From contig NC_135141.1 in assembly GCF_051014445.1 (NCBI RefSeq), forward strand, positions 27,675,422 to 27,739,421: DNA of 64,000 nucleotides, in the 5' to 3' direction. This document shows, in pieces, positions 46,947 to 59,938 of this stretch; position 1 is the first letter of the stretch; every line of letters starts with the position of its first letter. Made by a program: the position numbers and the translations under genes. The stretch comes from Colletes latitarsis. Lineage: Eukaryota; Arthropoda; Insecta; Hymenoptera; Colletidae. The notes below the pieces were generated by a model that was given only the letters and a program-made list of their open reading frames with translations, was not told where the DNA came from and made no database searches.

Positions 46947-48957
46947 GAAAAATCGTCAGAAAGTTTAGAAAATATGCTTCTTAACAATTGATGTAACATG
47001 CAGTTTATCATTGAGGCACTTGCTATATAATGTTTACGAAAGGTTTATGAATAGTATCACTTTCAATTTTTATATGGTCACGGATATTATCGTTGAAATA
47101 GAAACATTTATTGCATTGTACACATAAATAATAAATAATACAAATTTGCTAACTATTATATTCATAAGCTTGAAGCTGATATTGTGATCCCATTATGCAG
47201 TGTTAGTAGAAATTATTTTATGCTATATTTACTTGAATGAAAAGTAGTTTTATAATAATATTAACTAATATGATGTATTTAATAATAAATACACATGCTT
47301 TTGCTATGATACAATATTAATTTGTAGTTAAAGAAATTTACTATTCGCTTGCTCTCGATTTTTTACACCATTCTCTATTCTCAATGTTGGTTTAAGAACT
47401 TATTTGCAGGAACGGAAATTATAGTTTGCGATCAATTATTAAAAATTATATATTTCGTTTGAAAAAAATTGTTGCCCGAAGGATCGAATTTTTTATATTT
47501 TTAAAACTTGAATCCACCAAAATTCCATGCGGTTGTCCTAAAAGCATTATCGTCTTGACAATTAAAATACCAAAGTAAATTCAATGGCCCTATGTAGATG
47601 TCAGTAAAGACATCTACTGACATCTTCAGCGGGATTCCCCGGAGGTGGTCGGCGTCGCGACGCAAAAACATTCTGAAAATCTAAGCAGGCCTTCTATTTT
47701 TAGATGACTCGTATGCGTTTGCTGTGCCAAGTTTTCGACGATGTTGGGATCGGTTTAAGACATTTGTCCCTTTTTAATACCATTAAGTGGTCGGCATCAA
47801 ACATCTTTCTGTCACTTATTAAATCAGTAGATACATAGTTACCCAACAATGTAACAAAACAAAAAGCTATCTTTCATAATTCATCGAAACTAATCAGAAA
47901 TTAAATAAATAGATGCGTTAATCTTGAGGTTGAAATAAAGTTAAACGTGACTAAATTATTTTTAAATGAATTTCCTTTTCTAGTTCACAGTTGATTGCAT
48001 TTTCCTTTGTGTTATTCTATGAAAGGGAACGTTAAGGTTTACGTCTACAGACAATTTGCAAAAATTTGGCAGAGAATAAGTTGCGTGACGTCATGTTATT
48101 CTTAACAGGTCGTTGGTACCGGAATTTCCGTTACACCAGCAACTGCATTTTTCGAGGAAGCTTGTCTCGTTATACATACATATACTCTTTTCTGATCGCA
48201 CGTGTGTATTTCTGACTTTCACAATGTCAGTTCAGACACCAGACACTAGACAGCAAATTGTGATTTTCCACTTCAAAGTTTGATTAGTTTTGCATAGAAT
48301 TTTTAGTAATATTATTTTAAGTTTTCTTTCCTAGTTTTTTCCTAGTTCTTAATAAGCGATTGATGTTCCGTTCAATAAAAATCTAATATTTTCTTTAATC
48401 TGATTGCATGTATATTTATTTATACGTTAATCCATGAATAATATACAGGTTAAAGATTCATGGAACGAAATTAACTGAAATATCATTGAGGTTAGGTTGT
48501 ATAATCAGCATTTTAAATTTCATTTTACCTTGTATGTGTAGATGTATTCCGACTGCATTTTACGTTTATATACAGGGTGTTCGGCCACCCCTGGGGAAAA
48601 TTTTAATGGGGGATTCTAAAGGCTAGAATAAGGACTCGACAAAGATTAAATGAAACAATTACACGGGATATAGGAAATTGGACCACGCGTTATGGATTCC
48701 AAAGACCAGACTATATTTTCATCGAATGCGTTTGTTCATAAAATAATTACATTCTCGCCACATATTTATACAATCTTCTATCGTGTAGTTTCTGGTTTTG
48801 TTTTCCTAGTCAGTCACTCTGTCTTTTCTTTCACGCAGTCTGTTTCTCACATACACACATGTACACACACATGTACGCTTTTCATCGGAAAAAATACAAA
48901 ATTTCTGGTTCGAAAGCACGTGATCTCTACGTATTCGTAAACAACATCATACAGAAG
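46947..48957. other. Intergenic DNA between ZFYVE19 and the starvin 3' end
   Basis: I see no gene. Small features are a compact double palindrome at 47596-47625, a CRE-like TGACGTCA at 48086-48093, a dispersed-repeat terminus at 48573-48645, and a CA-rich microsatellite near 48845-48870. Confidence 0.5.
48573..48645. mobile_element. Solo terminus of the CAGGGTGTTCGGCCACCCC repeat family
   Basis: The sequence ACAGGGTGTTCGGCCACCCC and the following ATTTTAATGGGGGATTCTAA are the inverse of the right terminus of the element at 54985-56111. Only this end is present. Confidence 0.6.
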
Positions 48958-50435
48958 AAAAAAGAAAAAAAAAACAAAGGTCGGAAGAAATGAGTATCAC
49001 CCTGAACAAGGAACCATCAAATAATGCACCCCATTCTCTGTTACGCTAAAAGAAAAAACACCTAAATAATATGTAGAAATTAGTGAAAATCTTGAAGCTA
49101 CGTTCAGAATTGTCCATCGAATACGTTCTTTATCGATATTCGGTAACAATAAACGGGATGCATCATTTCTTACAAGACGAACACATACAATTCTAACAAT
49201 ATGTACACGGTTCGTATACACACACGTGTTTCGTCGGCGACACCAGCACGCGTGATATTCAGCGCACGTGACTCACGCCTTAAATCGTCCCAACGGACGT
49301 ACAATAAATTATAAATAATAATAATAATAATAATAATAGTAATATAAAGTTAGTTAATCAGGCCGTGCGCTGTAATACTAGAAACGGACGTGGCTTCGGT
49401 TATTGAAATTCGTCTCCGACGATCCCAACGCGTTTTCATTAAACAAATCGTCGACATTAAAAAAAATTCACGTAATCGTAACGAATTCTTTAGCTATTAT
49501 CGATATCGGTCAAGTCGTAGGTCCTGATAATACAAGACACCAAAAACATCTTGTGCTTTTTCTGTCTCTCTCCCTCTCTCTCAAACATTATATTCCCTTT
49601 CATTCACGCTCGTCCAACGAAGGGAAGATAATGTCTGGCACGTGACGTTACTCGGTAAAAATAAAAGAAACAAAATATTCTTGCATTGCAACCCTTTGCG
49701 CGTGTGAACGTTTTTGAAACGTATTCGTCGAACGCCTATAAACGTTTGCTGCATGTACAACGTACAAATAGGAGCTACAAAAGGCTAAGAGTTAAATTTC
49801 TGCTTTCGAGTGACAATTTTTACACTAAATACAAGTAACGGAATTTTCTCCTCACGGTTTACGTTTAACTACACATCGTCGATCATTCGGTTAGTTTTAA
49901 AAACTGTTACCCATTCAGTTTTTGGTCACTGAAAACAGAAATTACTGTGCATCGCGCACCTTGCTCTTTCTCTCTTTCTTTTCCAGTGAAAATAATCACA
50001 ACAGAAAACTTTTCTAATATAATTTCGCGCTAGTATTCCTCGTACTCGGTTGACCTTTTTCCTAAAAAATAAAGACAGGAACAGCCTCTTCCAAATGCAA
50101 ATAGCAGCGCATGCAATAATAATCCAATGTGATAATTAAAAAAAAAAAGAAAGAATAAAAAACGTTTGTTGTTCGACGCGCCTACGAATGCTAAAAACGC
50201 TGTTTGCCTGTCGAAGTCGATCAGAAAGTTCTCCTGATGAATAATCGTGCGAGTACGTCGATCCACGACGTTTCGATCCGGCACCAAGATCAACGACAAA
50301 GCTAGCACGAGGACCTGTGGTTCTTCTAGACCACCAGACGTTTTATCTTCGGCTCCCCAAGTTGGTTTCAGGATCAGGATCACGAATCCTAAACCATCGT
50401 TTCTCGTTGCAACAATTTGCAAACTTGTTCCACCT
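48958..50435 (-). other. Probable starvin 3' UTR
   Basis: This non-coding stretch downstream of the starvin stop codon contains an (AAT)n microsatellite at about 49314-49338. The 3' end cannot be fixed from sequence alone. Open frames here have no family resemblance. Confidence 0.4.
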
Positions 50436-53400
50436 TTATTTCGCGTTTGCTTCGGCTCCTTCCGGTGCTGGTAGCGGTATAGGCTTGTCAGAGACTGGTA
50501 CCTGTTTCTTCGATTTTTTGCCTTTCTTTGTCGCTTTCGGTGACTGCTTCACCTCATCCACCTCCATCTTCTCCGTTTTCTCTTTTTGCTTTTTGTCGAC
50601 TTTTTCTTTAGAAACGTTTTCCGCTTTGTTGGTTTCGTCGGACACAGCCTCTGGCTTCGTCTCTTCAGGAACTGTATCTTTCTTCCTGTCAGAATCATCT
50701 TCTGGCTTCTTCTCTTCGGCGACGTTTTCCGTTTTCTCTTCAGGAACGCTCCCCTTATTTTCTTCAGAAACTTCCGTCTTCTCAAGTGTATTCACCTGTT
50801 CGGGGTTCTGTTGCACATCCATTGGCGTAGCCTCGGACTTCTCTACAGGAGCGACGATGTCCATAGGCTCGGAGATCTTCTGTTGCTCATTGGCTTGATC
50901 ATTGTCGGGACTTTTTATCTTTTCATCCGAGGTATCGTTGTCTTCGGACATTTTCGACGGAGACGATGGACCAGCTGGCAAAGGTATCGGATCGTTGGTC
51001 TGCGACTGTTCCTCCGATTTCTGATCCACATCCATGGACTCATTTTGTTTGGACTCCTGGACGTCGTCGGATACTTGTTTCTCCGGTTCCTCGGGCGTCG
51101 TTTGCTGAGAAGGAAGAGGCGCCTTCGACTCCAATAGACCGATGGTTTCCTGTATGGTCCTTATCGCGTTTTTACGCGCCTGTCGGACGTTATCTCTGCC
51201 CTCGGTCTCTATGTCGTCCAGTTTGATCAGCTCCCTGGTGAGCATTTCGTCGAGGTAGATGTACTGTTTGTCCTTTCTCGAATTTCCGGTGTACAGTTTC
51301 ACTTGCTCAGCGAGAGAGTCCACTTCTTTTTGAACAAGAGCTACCCTTTCCAAAGGATCCTTTGGAACGCAGGGTTTAGGCTTTGGTGGCTCTTGCTGTT
51401 GCTGTGGTTGTTGTGGCTGTTGTTGCTGTTGAGGTTGCTGAGGTTGTCTTTGCTGTTGTCTCGGTTGCTCGTAATGTTGCTGTTGCGGTTGTCTCTCGGC
51501 GTACTGCTGCTGTTTAGGCTGTTGGAAGTGAGCTTGTTGCTGCTGTCGACGCGTGGGTTGCTCGTAAGCTGTCTGTTGAGAATAGAATGGATCTTGGAAG
51601 TCGGGTGACCATTGGTGGGACATTCCGAACGGCGACTGTCCGAAAGGGGACTGTCTCTGGAAATAAGGCGGTGCATTGAATTGCGTGGGGGAGGGTTCAC
51701 GTCTGAAATGTGGCTCGTCGAAGCTTCTGGGTAATAAAGGTTCATCCCTGCCCTCGACGAAAATCGGTATGTGTCTGATGTTGCTCTGCTGCTGTTGAGG
51801 TTTCGACTGTTGCTGCGATGGCGGCTGCGGTTGCTGCTGCTGCTGTGGCTTCTGTGACTGCTGAGGTTGATTGTGTTGGGGCGTTATGTCTATCCTGGAG
51901 ATATACCTCTGTCCCGGTGACTGTTGAGGCTCCTGCTGTTGCTGCTGCGACTGTTGCTGATTCGACGATTGTTTGTTTTCTGGCGGAGCAGACATCGAAC
52001 GCTTTCCACGATTTCCTTTATCGGGATTCTCCATGTTATGGTGGTGTTGACCTATGTCCACCGTATTACGCAGTCCGTACTGCGGGATCTGGCTCCTCCT
52101 GCTCGACTGCTCGAAATTTCGAGATCGATTGTCTTGCTGGTTTTGGTTGGCCTCCGGTTCGCCGTGAGAGCTGACACCGCTCGCACCGCTGGCGGCGCTG
52201 CTTCCACTCGCCTGACTTCTCGCGTCCTCGTCCGAATAACCCTGATAGCTGCTGTTGTTATTGTTTCCGCCGTTCCCGGGGCCACGATTCCGGTTACGGA
52301 ACGAACCGTGGAATGGTATGTCGTTAAAGAGATCAGCGAATTCCGGACGACGAGCCGCTAAATCGTCCAAATGGGACCTAATATCGCTGCGTCGACCAAA
52401 ACCGTCGTCGTCGAACGGGAATCCCTGTAAAAACGAAACGATTCTAGGTAAAATACACGAAATCATCTCAAATATATAACATTACAGCATAGATAACACT
52501 GTCTATGTTTATGAAAAAAATTTTATTCTGCACTTTTGAGTTATTTTTTCACGAGGAATCGCCCCCTGTACGGTTATATCGCTATTGCCAAAACCGCCCT
52601 GTATACTCTGTAAGCCGCTATATTAAAAGTAAAGCGACATCGATACGTAACCGAAAAAATAGCAACAACTGTTTCTCTAAATCTAACAAACAAGATTAAT
52701 AAGAACGAAACGTGTAATGCATCGTTGAGTGTTCGTTAAATCCGTGGGTGAAGCAAGTGTCCTTGTAAATTGATCTCAATTAGTAGGTTGAAAAACCAGA
52801 CTGAAAGTTGAAGTCGATGGTGTACCTTAAGTACTCTAAATCTGGGAGATCTGATTGAAGGGAACCAAGTATGGAACGCGTTGCCAAGTGTACGTCAGAC
52901 TCGACATTTAGTAACTATCGTAAGAATCGGAGCTCCCGGAACATACGAGTCCATAAACTTCATCGAAAGTTTAATCGATTTGATTAAAAAGGAACAAAGC
53001 GTGAAATGTGTCGTTTGAGAAGTTGCTCGAATCTCGACGATGTATCCAACGTGGTATGCCACTTCTGTTACGTCGCTTCAAGCTGCTAGCAATTGAGCAT
53101 AATTTCCAACAAAATTGCGAAACCTTGTCGAAACTATCAAGCCATGCAATAGCGAAATATTTGTTGCTACATACGTGTGAACGCCGTGAAAGATCTCAAG
53201 TTAGTTCACGAGGGCCAGATGTGCGTGTTTCACAGCCTCGAAAGAAGAAAGGCGCGTTTGTTGCTTGGCGCTACAGCGCCTAGATTCGCACTAGCTATTC
53301 ACGCCGCTTCGTGTACAATGTATTTATGTGGGCGTTTCACTCGTGACGCTGTGTATTACGGGTTTTACGTCACAAAAAAACTATATATAGGGCCGCGGCA

Positions 53401-56400
53401 GCGTGCACGTATACGTATACCTTCGAGTATGTATTTTTCCGGCTCGCCCACGTGAAATAATTCGGTCAAGCAAACCGTGAGACTACGCGTCCACAAATAA
53501 TAATGATCATTCGAAAATCCATGAACAAACTTCTCTTTCCGAGCGATATTTTTAAACGTCAATTACCCGTATAACACGAATGGGAACTTGACGTGCATAC
53601 GAAATCGTTTTATTGCCGTATCGCTCTGAACGAAATTGGACATTCGCGTTTAGAACGAATAGTAAATTTTCCTCTATATCATCGCCCAGTGGGTCCATTT
53701 AGACCCATGTAAACTGTTTCTTTCGGATTTCTAATTACTCTGAACAATAATCAAAATAGTGTCTTGACTATCAAATTCTATTAGTTATCTTGCTTCAAAG
53801 TGTTGACCATCTCGTTCCAGTAAATGATACCCTAACTATAGGCTACTAAATGACCCCTAGATATCAGAGCATCGATTACTTGGCCTGTATTACCGCGAAA
53901 AATGTTCCGTAAGTTTTAAAATTAGCGGTCGCTTTGTTGGAATAATCGTTTCATTCAGTAGCCTGGTAAAAACACTTCCCAGCACAACCATCTACCAATG
54001 CAGTAGCGAAAGAAAGTCGTTCGAGATGGGGAACTATGAACACGTGGTTGTAATACTTTTGAAAGCAGTGAAAAAGGCTTTGAGAGTTCTGTCTGGCCGG
54101 GAGCACGGAAAGCTTTCGCGCGTTTCTCGCTGCCTTTTAAAGGTGCACGCACCACTCTGTCCCCTTATGAATCACTCACCGAACACCGTTAATGTTACGT
54201 CTACTCGCCTTTTTACTTCACTCCGCTGTTTTCCTTTTGTCGTAGACTATCGGTTGTGTTTCTGTGGCCCACCTATTGAAATTCTTTGTGTTTGTATATA
54301 TTTCTCGTAAAAAATATAAGAAAAAAATAAAAAAAAGAACAAGTTGCAGAGAGTAATTCTCATTCGCGATCTCACGACAAGAAGTAATTACTGGACAGTA
54401 CGTTTCGAGTATCAAAAGCTAAATAAGGAGCGCGGGCCTTCTCCAGGACTCCATTAAGATGAATCTCAGAGAAAGAACCTACTCGGAGTACGGATGATTC
54501 CTATCTGTGTCATTACACTTAGAATTGCCTTAAATTACGAAACTCTTGTCAGTTTACTTTTCTACTGGGAACAGACAACGTCGAGCGCGTTAAAAGCTAA
54601 AAAAGGCGAACGAGTGTGTAAGAACGAACCTACGTGGGACGCATTCAGTGTGTCTCTTACAGAGAATAAAGAATCGGAGGATTTAGTTAAGAATCGGTTA
54701 TCTATTCTTAAGGTATCTCTTTCTCTGTAACAAGGTGCGGCACAAAGACCCATTCACCCTTTCGCTCTGGCATACTTGTAATAAAATGCGATATTTGTGA
54801 ATGGAATAGCGTACTATAACGTATCTTGAATAACTGCGAGAAACACAGGACTAAAGTTCTGTAACTTGTCGAACGTAGAAAATAGCAAATGAAGGATAAA
54901 TAAGAATAACACAAAGTTATTTATATTTTATTTTTTATTAATGGAACCTTTACTAATATATAAATATAATATATATATTTATTTATACGACGAAAATCAA
55001 GAATACCAATTTGTTGATGAAGGCTTCGTTAAACAGTTATTAACGTTCAAAGTTCTGACCGTAGTGAATTTTTTTCTCGAAAATGCGCAAGATTTCGGGG
55101 GTATGTCTATTCACCAAAAATGATTGTAATTGACCCTCGCAACCGAAAATAATTTTTTCAGAATTAATTAAAACTTTTTTTTTCCGTCGAAAAATTGCAC
55201 ACCTTCTCGAATTTTTTTCTAGAAAGTGGGTAGGATTTCGGGGGTATATATAATGACCAAAAATGATTGTATTTGACCCCCGCAACCGAAAATAATTTTT
55301 TCAGAATTAATTAAAAATTTTTTTTTTCGTCGAAAAATTTAGGCACCTACCCTGTCGATTTTTCTTAAAAATTCATTTTTCATTTTTAGCAATTATGTTT
55401 GACGCCCTACAGAAAAGTTGTCTAATACTTTTTTGTAGGTACTCATGAGCTCTACTTCAGAAAAAAGTTTCATTGAAATATATTCGCTATTGTAGGAGTT
55501 ATGGCTGTTTGAAAATTGGACCATTTTTATGGGGTTTTTCTCATTTTGTGAGGTTAAGGACCAACTTTTCGAATATTTTTGCAATTTGTACATATTCTCC
55601 ATCAAAATACGCGTAGTTTACTTTTTTAAACATTGAAATCGTCCAATCCGTTCAGAAGTTATGACGTTTTAAAGATTCGCATGAAAATTCGGGCAAACAT
55701 TTCTGGCCAGAAATTATATTTTCGGTAAGGAATTTTTTTCTCGAAACTGGGTAGGATTTCGAGGGTATGTGTAATGACCAAAAATGATTGTACTTGACCC
55801 CCGCAACTGAAAATAATTTTTTTAGAACGATTTGAAATTTTTTAATTTTGTCGAAAAATTTCTCACCTTCGCGAATTTTTTTCTCGAAACTGAGTAGGAT
55901 TTCGGGGGTATGTCTATTCACCAAAAATGATTGTAATTGACCCCCGAAACCGAAAATAATTTTTTTAGAATGATTTGAAATTTTTGAAGTTAATTGTTAA
56001 TAACTTTTTAACGAAGCCTCCACCAACAAATTGGTATTCTTGATTTTCGTCTTATTCTGGCCTCTAGAATCCTCTATTAAAACTTTTCCCAAGGGTGGCC
56101 GAACACTGTACATTCTGTCTTTGATGAACGTGTCTGGCTCATGTTCTTCCCATCTTCCGATCTCGACGTTATGAAATGTATTAATTATTACGCGATGCAG
56201 TTCCAGGAAAGTGCAGTTGCACACGTTTCACGCTTCGTGTTGAATATTCATCCGCGAACGGCATTCCTCACGTTCCTTGCCTTTTATGCAACTTTTTGTG
56301 ATTTTATTGTCGCGCCACGGATCTCTCATCGCGTGCAACGTGACACAGTACACGTGGGCAACCGTGCAACAACCAATTACGTACGTTCGCTACGAATGCA

Positions 56401-59233
56401 TACGAGTATTGGAAATTCCGGACATTTCAAATCGATGATTTATAACGGAATGACGAATCGCGTTACTATTCGAGCAAAGTTACGTTCTGTAAAGTGTAAC
56501 AGGCCGCAGAGTGACTGAAATTATGAAAGATGCTCAAAGTCAAGTCCGTACGCGGCTATCGTTTCCTAGTTGATTGCAGCACATGCTCTTCGCAGAACAT
56601 TAAAAGCTATCGTGTACCTATAGAAACCAACAACTCCGCAAGATATGAAAAAAAGTCTCATAAGAATTAGGGATGGCGTGTAAAATCACTAGCAGTGATT
56701 TATCACGATCACGCTCGTGATTAAACTCCATTCACGACCGTGATCCGAAAGATGGCGTTTTAGTTGCGGTTCACCGTGATCGTTAGTGTTCCTCTAGTGG
56801 AAATTCAAAGAATTAGAAATGCGCCAAATTTAAATAGTCTAAGCAATGAAAAAGATTGGGTTAGGTCTGGCACTTACATAAAAATTGTTACTTGCATATT
56901 ACGAGCCCGTCCATACCATAAGATTTTTATACAAAAAGTTGGTTCACTCTCTGTGTGCAATTCTAAAGGGAAAAACCATATACGGAGAACATTGTCGTGG
57001 GGCCTGGAAACGAGCCTAATACGGTCGAGAGGCAAAGATAAACGGGAGAAAATAAAGCGTGCAGTCGACAAATGGGTCGCGATTATGTTACATTTTTTTA
57101 TTCTTCCTCTTTTTCTTGTGTGCTTCACGAAGGGGACCACGCGAGAGCCGTGTCCTCGACAGAGAGAGAGAGGAAGAAAGAGAGACCGAGGAGAAACCTC
57201 TCCGTTAGTTTATTATTAGCGTCAACAACGCTTGTGTTTTGGAGGAACGAGCCTCGTCCGAGGAGAGCGTACTCGCAGAAGCATTCCCGTCTAAAGTTGC
57301 GCGTGCTCGACCAAATGACACGAGCATATTTTATCTCGATAAAAATCTTCAATGACAAATTAAAGATAAAAAATATTTTATCAATTATTTATCATAATTT
57401 TTGTCTACTTCTTTCGCAATACGTGCATTCGTATATTCAGAATACTCACACGAATGCTCATCATAACGATATTACAATTCTAAATACATATTAGATATTT
57501 CTATCATTTCAATAAAATTAAATTATACGTGTGCAATTTTAATTTATTTTTAATCATAGTTGTAGTTATTAATTTAAATATACTTTATTAAGCTCAAGTA
57601 TAAAAACAGCGCCAACTGCACCTTACCTTGTACGTATTTATGTATCATTTAAAACTATTTTTTCCTGTATATGTTATGTAATAAAGATATTAATATTGAA
57701 TTTTATGTTCAAGTAACGACACGAGTAGAACGAAAGTTTCAACTGCTTACATCTAAAAAAAGAAGCCTCTGACTAGGTGACCCAGAAATTTTTGTTCCCT
57801 TTTAATGCATAAAATTTGTATTTTTTGAGCTTAAACCATAATTTTCTTAAGTAACTTTAAGACTCACGCTTATACATAGCATTTTTGTAATTTTTTTGGA
57901 CTACTTTCTGTCCGAAAATCAATGTTCATTATTTATATAAATCTGTGACCGTAAAAATTCAAAAATAAAAAGTAACAACAATCGTATAACGTTTAAGAAT
58001 TGTTTGCTCTGTATTCTTCTATATTCCCGTATATCCCGTATATTTACCGATCTCCGAAAATATACAACGCGCGCGTAAAAGATTCTTTTTATTTTCTGGT
58101 ATAGAGCAAATTTTGGTGAAAGCGAGGAAGAAATCTACGACTCGACCAAACCAATGTTCCGTGGCAACGAAAAACACGTCACTCCTCGCGAATTCTATTT
58201 CTAACTTACACGCGATCTCACGAACAACCAAGAGAAGGTCGAACGAACGGCCGGCGACGTTACACCGCAGAAACGAGTCCAACGATACACACGAAGAGAT
58301 CCCCGTCGATAGCATGAAAAAAAATGTGACTGAATTTTCGATATAGCAGGCGATTATGTTATGCGAGAGGAAACATTACGTTTGAATCAAAATTTAATTT
58401 TTGATTTTACATGGAATTATATCTCAAAACTGACAACACAAAAACTAACAAGGTGGTTATAGTTATCAGTATAAACAGTTCCGGAATTTGGTATCGAAAA
58501 CTGCATTCACACGTGGATCGTACTGTTTGCACGAATGTATCGGAAAAAAAGATTAAGACGACAGTGTACCATCGATTTTTCGACAGTGCAGGAATAATAA
58601 AATTTATTCGAAAATATTTGAACTTAAATATTATCTTTAAAAGTGAATTCTGGTTATTTCATAATGATATCCAGATTCGTATGTAGAGTATCCGCTTTGA
58701 CGCGACGCGGTGAATGCAGTCTTCCAAAATGGGCACACGCGATTTGAACATTTCTAGTATTTTATATCGGTATAGCGTATGTATAAAGGTTTAACGAACA
58801 TTAATTTAAAAATAATTGTTGAATATAAAAACCATCACGTTTCTGTAAAATTGTAACTCACTGTGGAAACGAATCGAACGATCTAGAAAAATCTGAGCGG
58901 AAACATCCGCATGGATTACTAGGGATCAGTGATAAAGTTGTGTGAATCGAACTGCGGACTGACGCACGACATTCGAGGCGCTGTGTGTCAGTAGAACAGC
59001 TTCTATTATCGTTAACTTCGATTTCAATCGAACGTTGAAACTCGTTAATTAAAAATGCGTGTTTAATCGTACATGTATATCTCTTAGAAGATTATTACCG
59101 TATCCACGACACGTTTCACGTAAACGAGGGGACTGGAAAAAAAAAATATGGCACCACTTACACGGAACGGACGGTCCAAATCGATTGGTTCTCCGAATTC
59201 GGATGCTTTGTCCAAGATGACAGGCGAGTCCAT
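50436..59233 (-). CDS. stv: Starvin, BAG3-type HSP70 co-chaperone, two coding exons
   Basis: Starvin/BAG3 stimulates nucleotide exchange on HSP70 and directs damaged muscle proteins to chaperone-assisted autophagy. Coding exons are 59162-59233 (24 codons, MDSPVILDKASEFGEPIDLD...) and 50436-52424, joined in phase 0 to give 686 residues. The start of exon 2 (GFPFDDDGFGRRSDIRSHLD) continues the conserved N-terminus. Residues about 240-250 hold an IPV-like small-HSP-binding motif (RHIPIFVEGRDEP). Glutamine-rich tracts follow, then the BAG domain at about 378-459 (LERVALVQKEVDSLAEQVK, ending ETIGLLESKA). The C-terminal 220 residues are acidic and lysine-rich, ending in a basic patch. The 6.7-kb intron suggests alternative promoters, as known for fly stv. 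Reading exon 2 upstream of its acceptor would add MISCILPRIVSFLQ in frame, so a shorter-promoter isoform is possible. Confidence 0.93.
52425..59161 (-). other. stv: Starvin intron 1
   Basis: The donor GTAAGT (complement ending 59161) and acceptor TTTTTACAG (complement starting 52425) are both canonical. The intron contains a TATA-like box at 53381-53390, a dispersed repeat element (54983-56111) and a palindromic GTGATC-rich stretch near 56680-56790. Frames of 90-150 codons at 56764-57219 and 58019-58346 have no recognisable domain, and I do not call them genes. Confidence 0.8.
54983..56111. mobile_element. Inverted-repeat element with internal direct repeats, left end truncated
   Basis: The left block (about 54984-55045, GACGAAAATCAAGAATACCA...) and the right block (about 55985-56055) are inverted copies. 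The right side continues to a terminus GGGTGGCCGAACACTGTA (to 56111). The left terminus is missing, replaced by AT microsatellite. Between them, four direct copies of a ~90-bp motif (containing GATTTCGGGGGTATGTCTAT and CCAAAAATGATTGTA) start near 55072, 55222, 55740 and 55880. There is no transposase frame. Solo ends of the same family are at 48573-48645 and 62688-62770. Confidence 0.8.
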
Positions 59234-59790
59234 TTTGTGGACTCTTTCGATCCGTGCCTGCTTAATAATACGTGGATTCCTTTTCTGCCTCTGTGTTCTT
59301 TAATAGTCTGGTTTTTCTCACACACTTAACGGCCCGTTGCCGTTAAGAGCTCTCTGCGGGTTAAGGTATTGTTTTCTTTTTTCACACGTTTTGCTTGTTT
59401 ATTCAAAGGATCAGCAAAGAAGCTCGCTAAACTGTGCCGGCGTGGTTAACAAAAAGCCGAACAAAAATTAAACGTATTGGCAACACACTCGTGTTTTTCT
59501 AAGGGTCTGTCAATGATTACCAGAAGAGCAATGCGTGACAAAGTCGTTTTAGTCCACCGCTTCTTCGTTCGATCTTCTTTCTTCCTGTTTAAATTTTCTT
59601 GTTTTCCTTTTTCTCGTATAGGATGTCCACTCGTATGTCACTCGTCTCTTTTCTTAGCACTGTCACACACTTGCGTATCAAAAAGGTTTTGTATTCGAAG
59701 AAATTGTTCTTCTCGAAAATATCGAAAACGCACACGTCTTCACGCACTGCTTTCAGGTCGATAGTGAAACTGTCAGCGCGCGGCCAGAGC
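59234..59790 (-). other. stv: Candidate starvin 5' UTR
   Basis: If transcription starts about 30 bp downstream of the TATA-like box at 59795-59807, roughly 530 nt of leader precede the start codon. It contains a perfect 9-bp stem, 5-nt loop hairpin at 59325-59347 (CTTAACGGC on one arm). No splice signals are needed to connect leader and start codon. Confidence 0.45.
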
Positions 59791-59794
59791 AACT

Positions 59795-59938
59795 TAAATA
59801 TATATTTGTTGGGTGGAACGTATCGGAACCACGTGATCACCGAGCCGAGCGTAGTCGAACGTTCACGGAAACGGTCGAAAGAATACGCGAGAGTATGCTA
59901 GAATGTTCCGTTCGTGTCTCTTTGGTTCTTTCAAGAAA
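59795..59938 (-). promoter_or_regulatory. stv: Candidate starvin heat-shock promoter: TATA box plus heat-shock elements
   Basis: A TATA-like sequence (AAATATATATTTA on the minus strand, 59795-59807) sits downstream of a cluster of heat-shock-factor half sites. cGAAc gTTCa cGGAa lies at 59856-59870, aGAAt gTTCc gTTCg at 59900-59914, and tTTCa aGAAa at 59929-59938. Spacing (about 50-130 bp above the TATA) and orientation fit starvin on the minus strand. Starvin/BAG3 genes are known to be heat- and stress-induced. Actual factor binding is inferred. Confidence 0.6.

Noticed and set aside
48902..48914. GGTTCGAAAG resembling a tRNA B box
   Set aside because: No A box, cloverleaf or terminator around it.
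50586..51137. 183-codon + strand frame opposite starvin
   Set aside because: Antisense shadow of the glutamine/lysine-rich starvin coding exon; hydrophobic composition results from reverse-reading biased codons.
56764..57219. 151-codon + strand frame in the starvin intron
   Set aside because: Low-complexity charged tail, no family resemblance, no supporting exon structure.
58019..58346. Overlapping 98- and 77-codon frames on opposite strands
   Set aside because: Mutual shadows in intronic DNA without a recognised domain.
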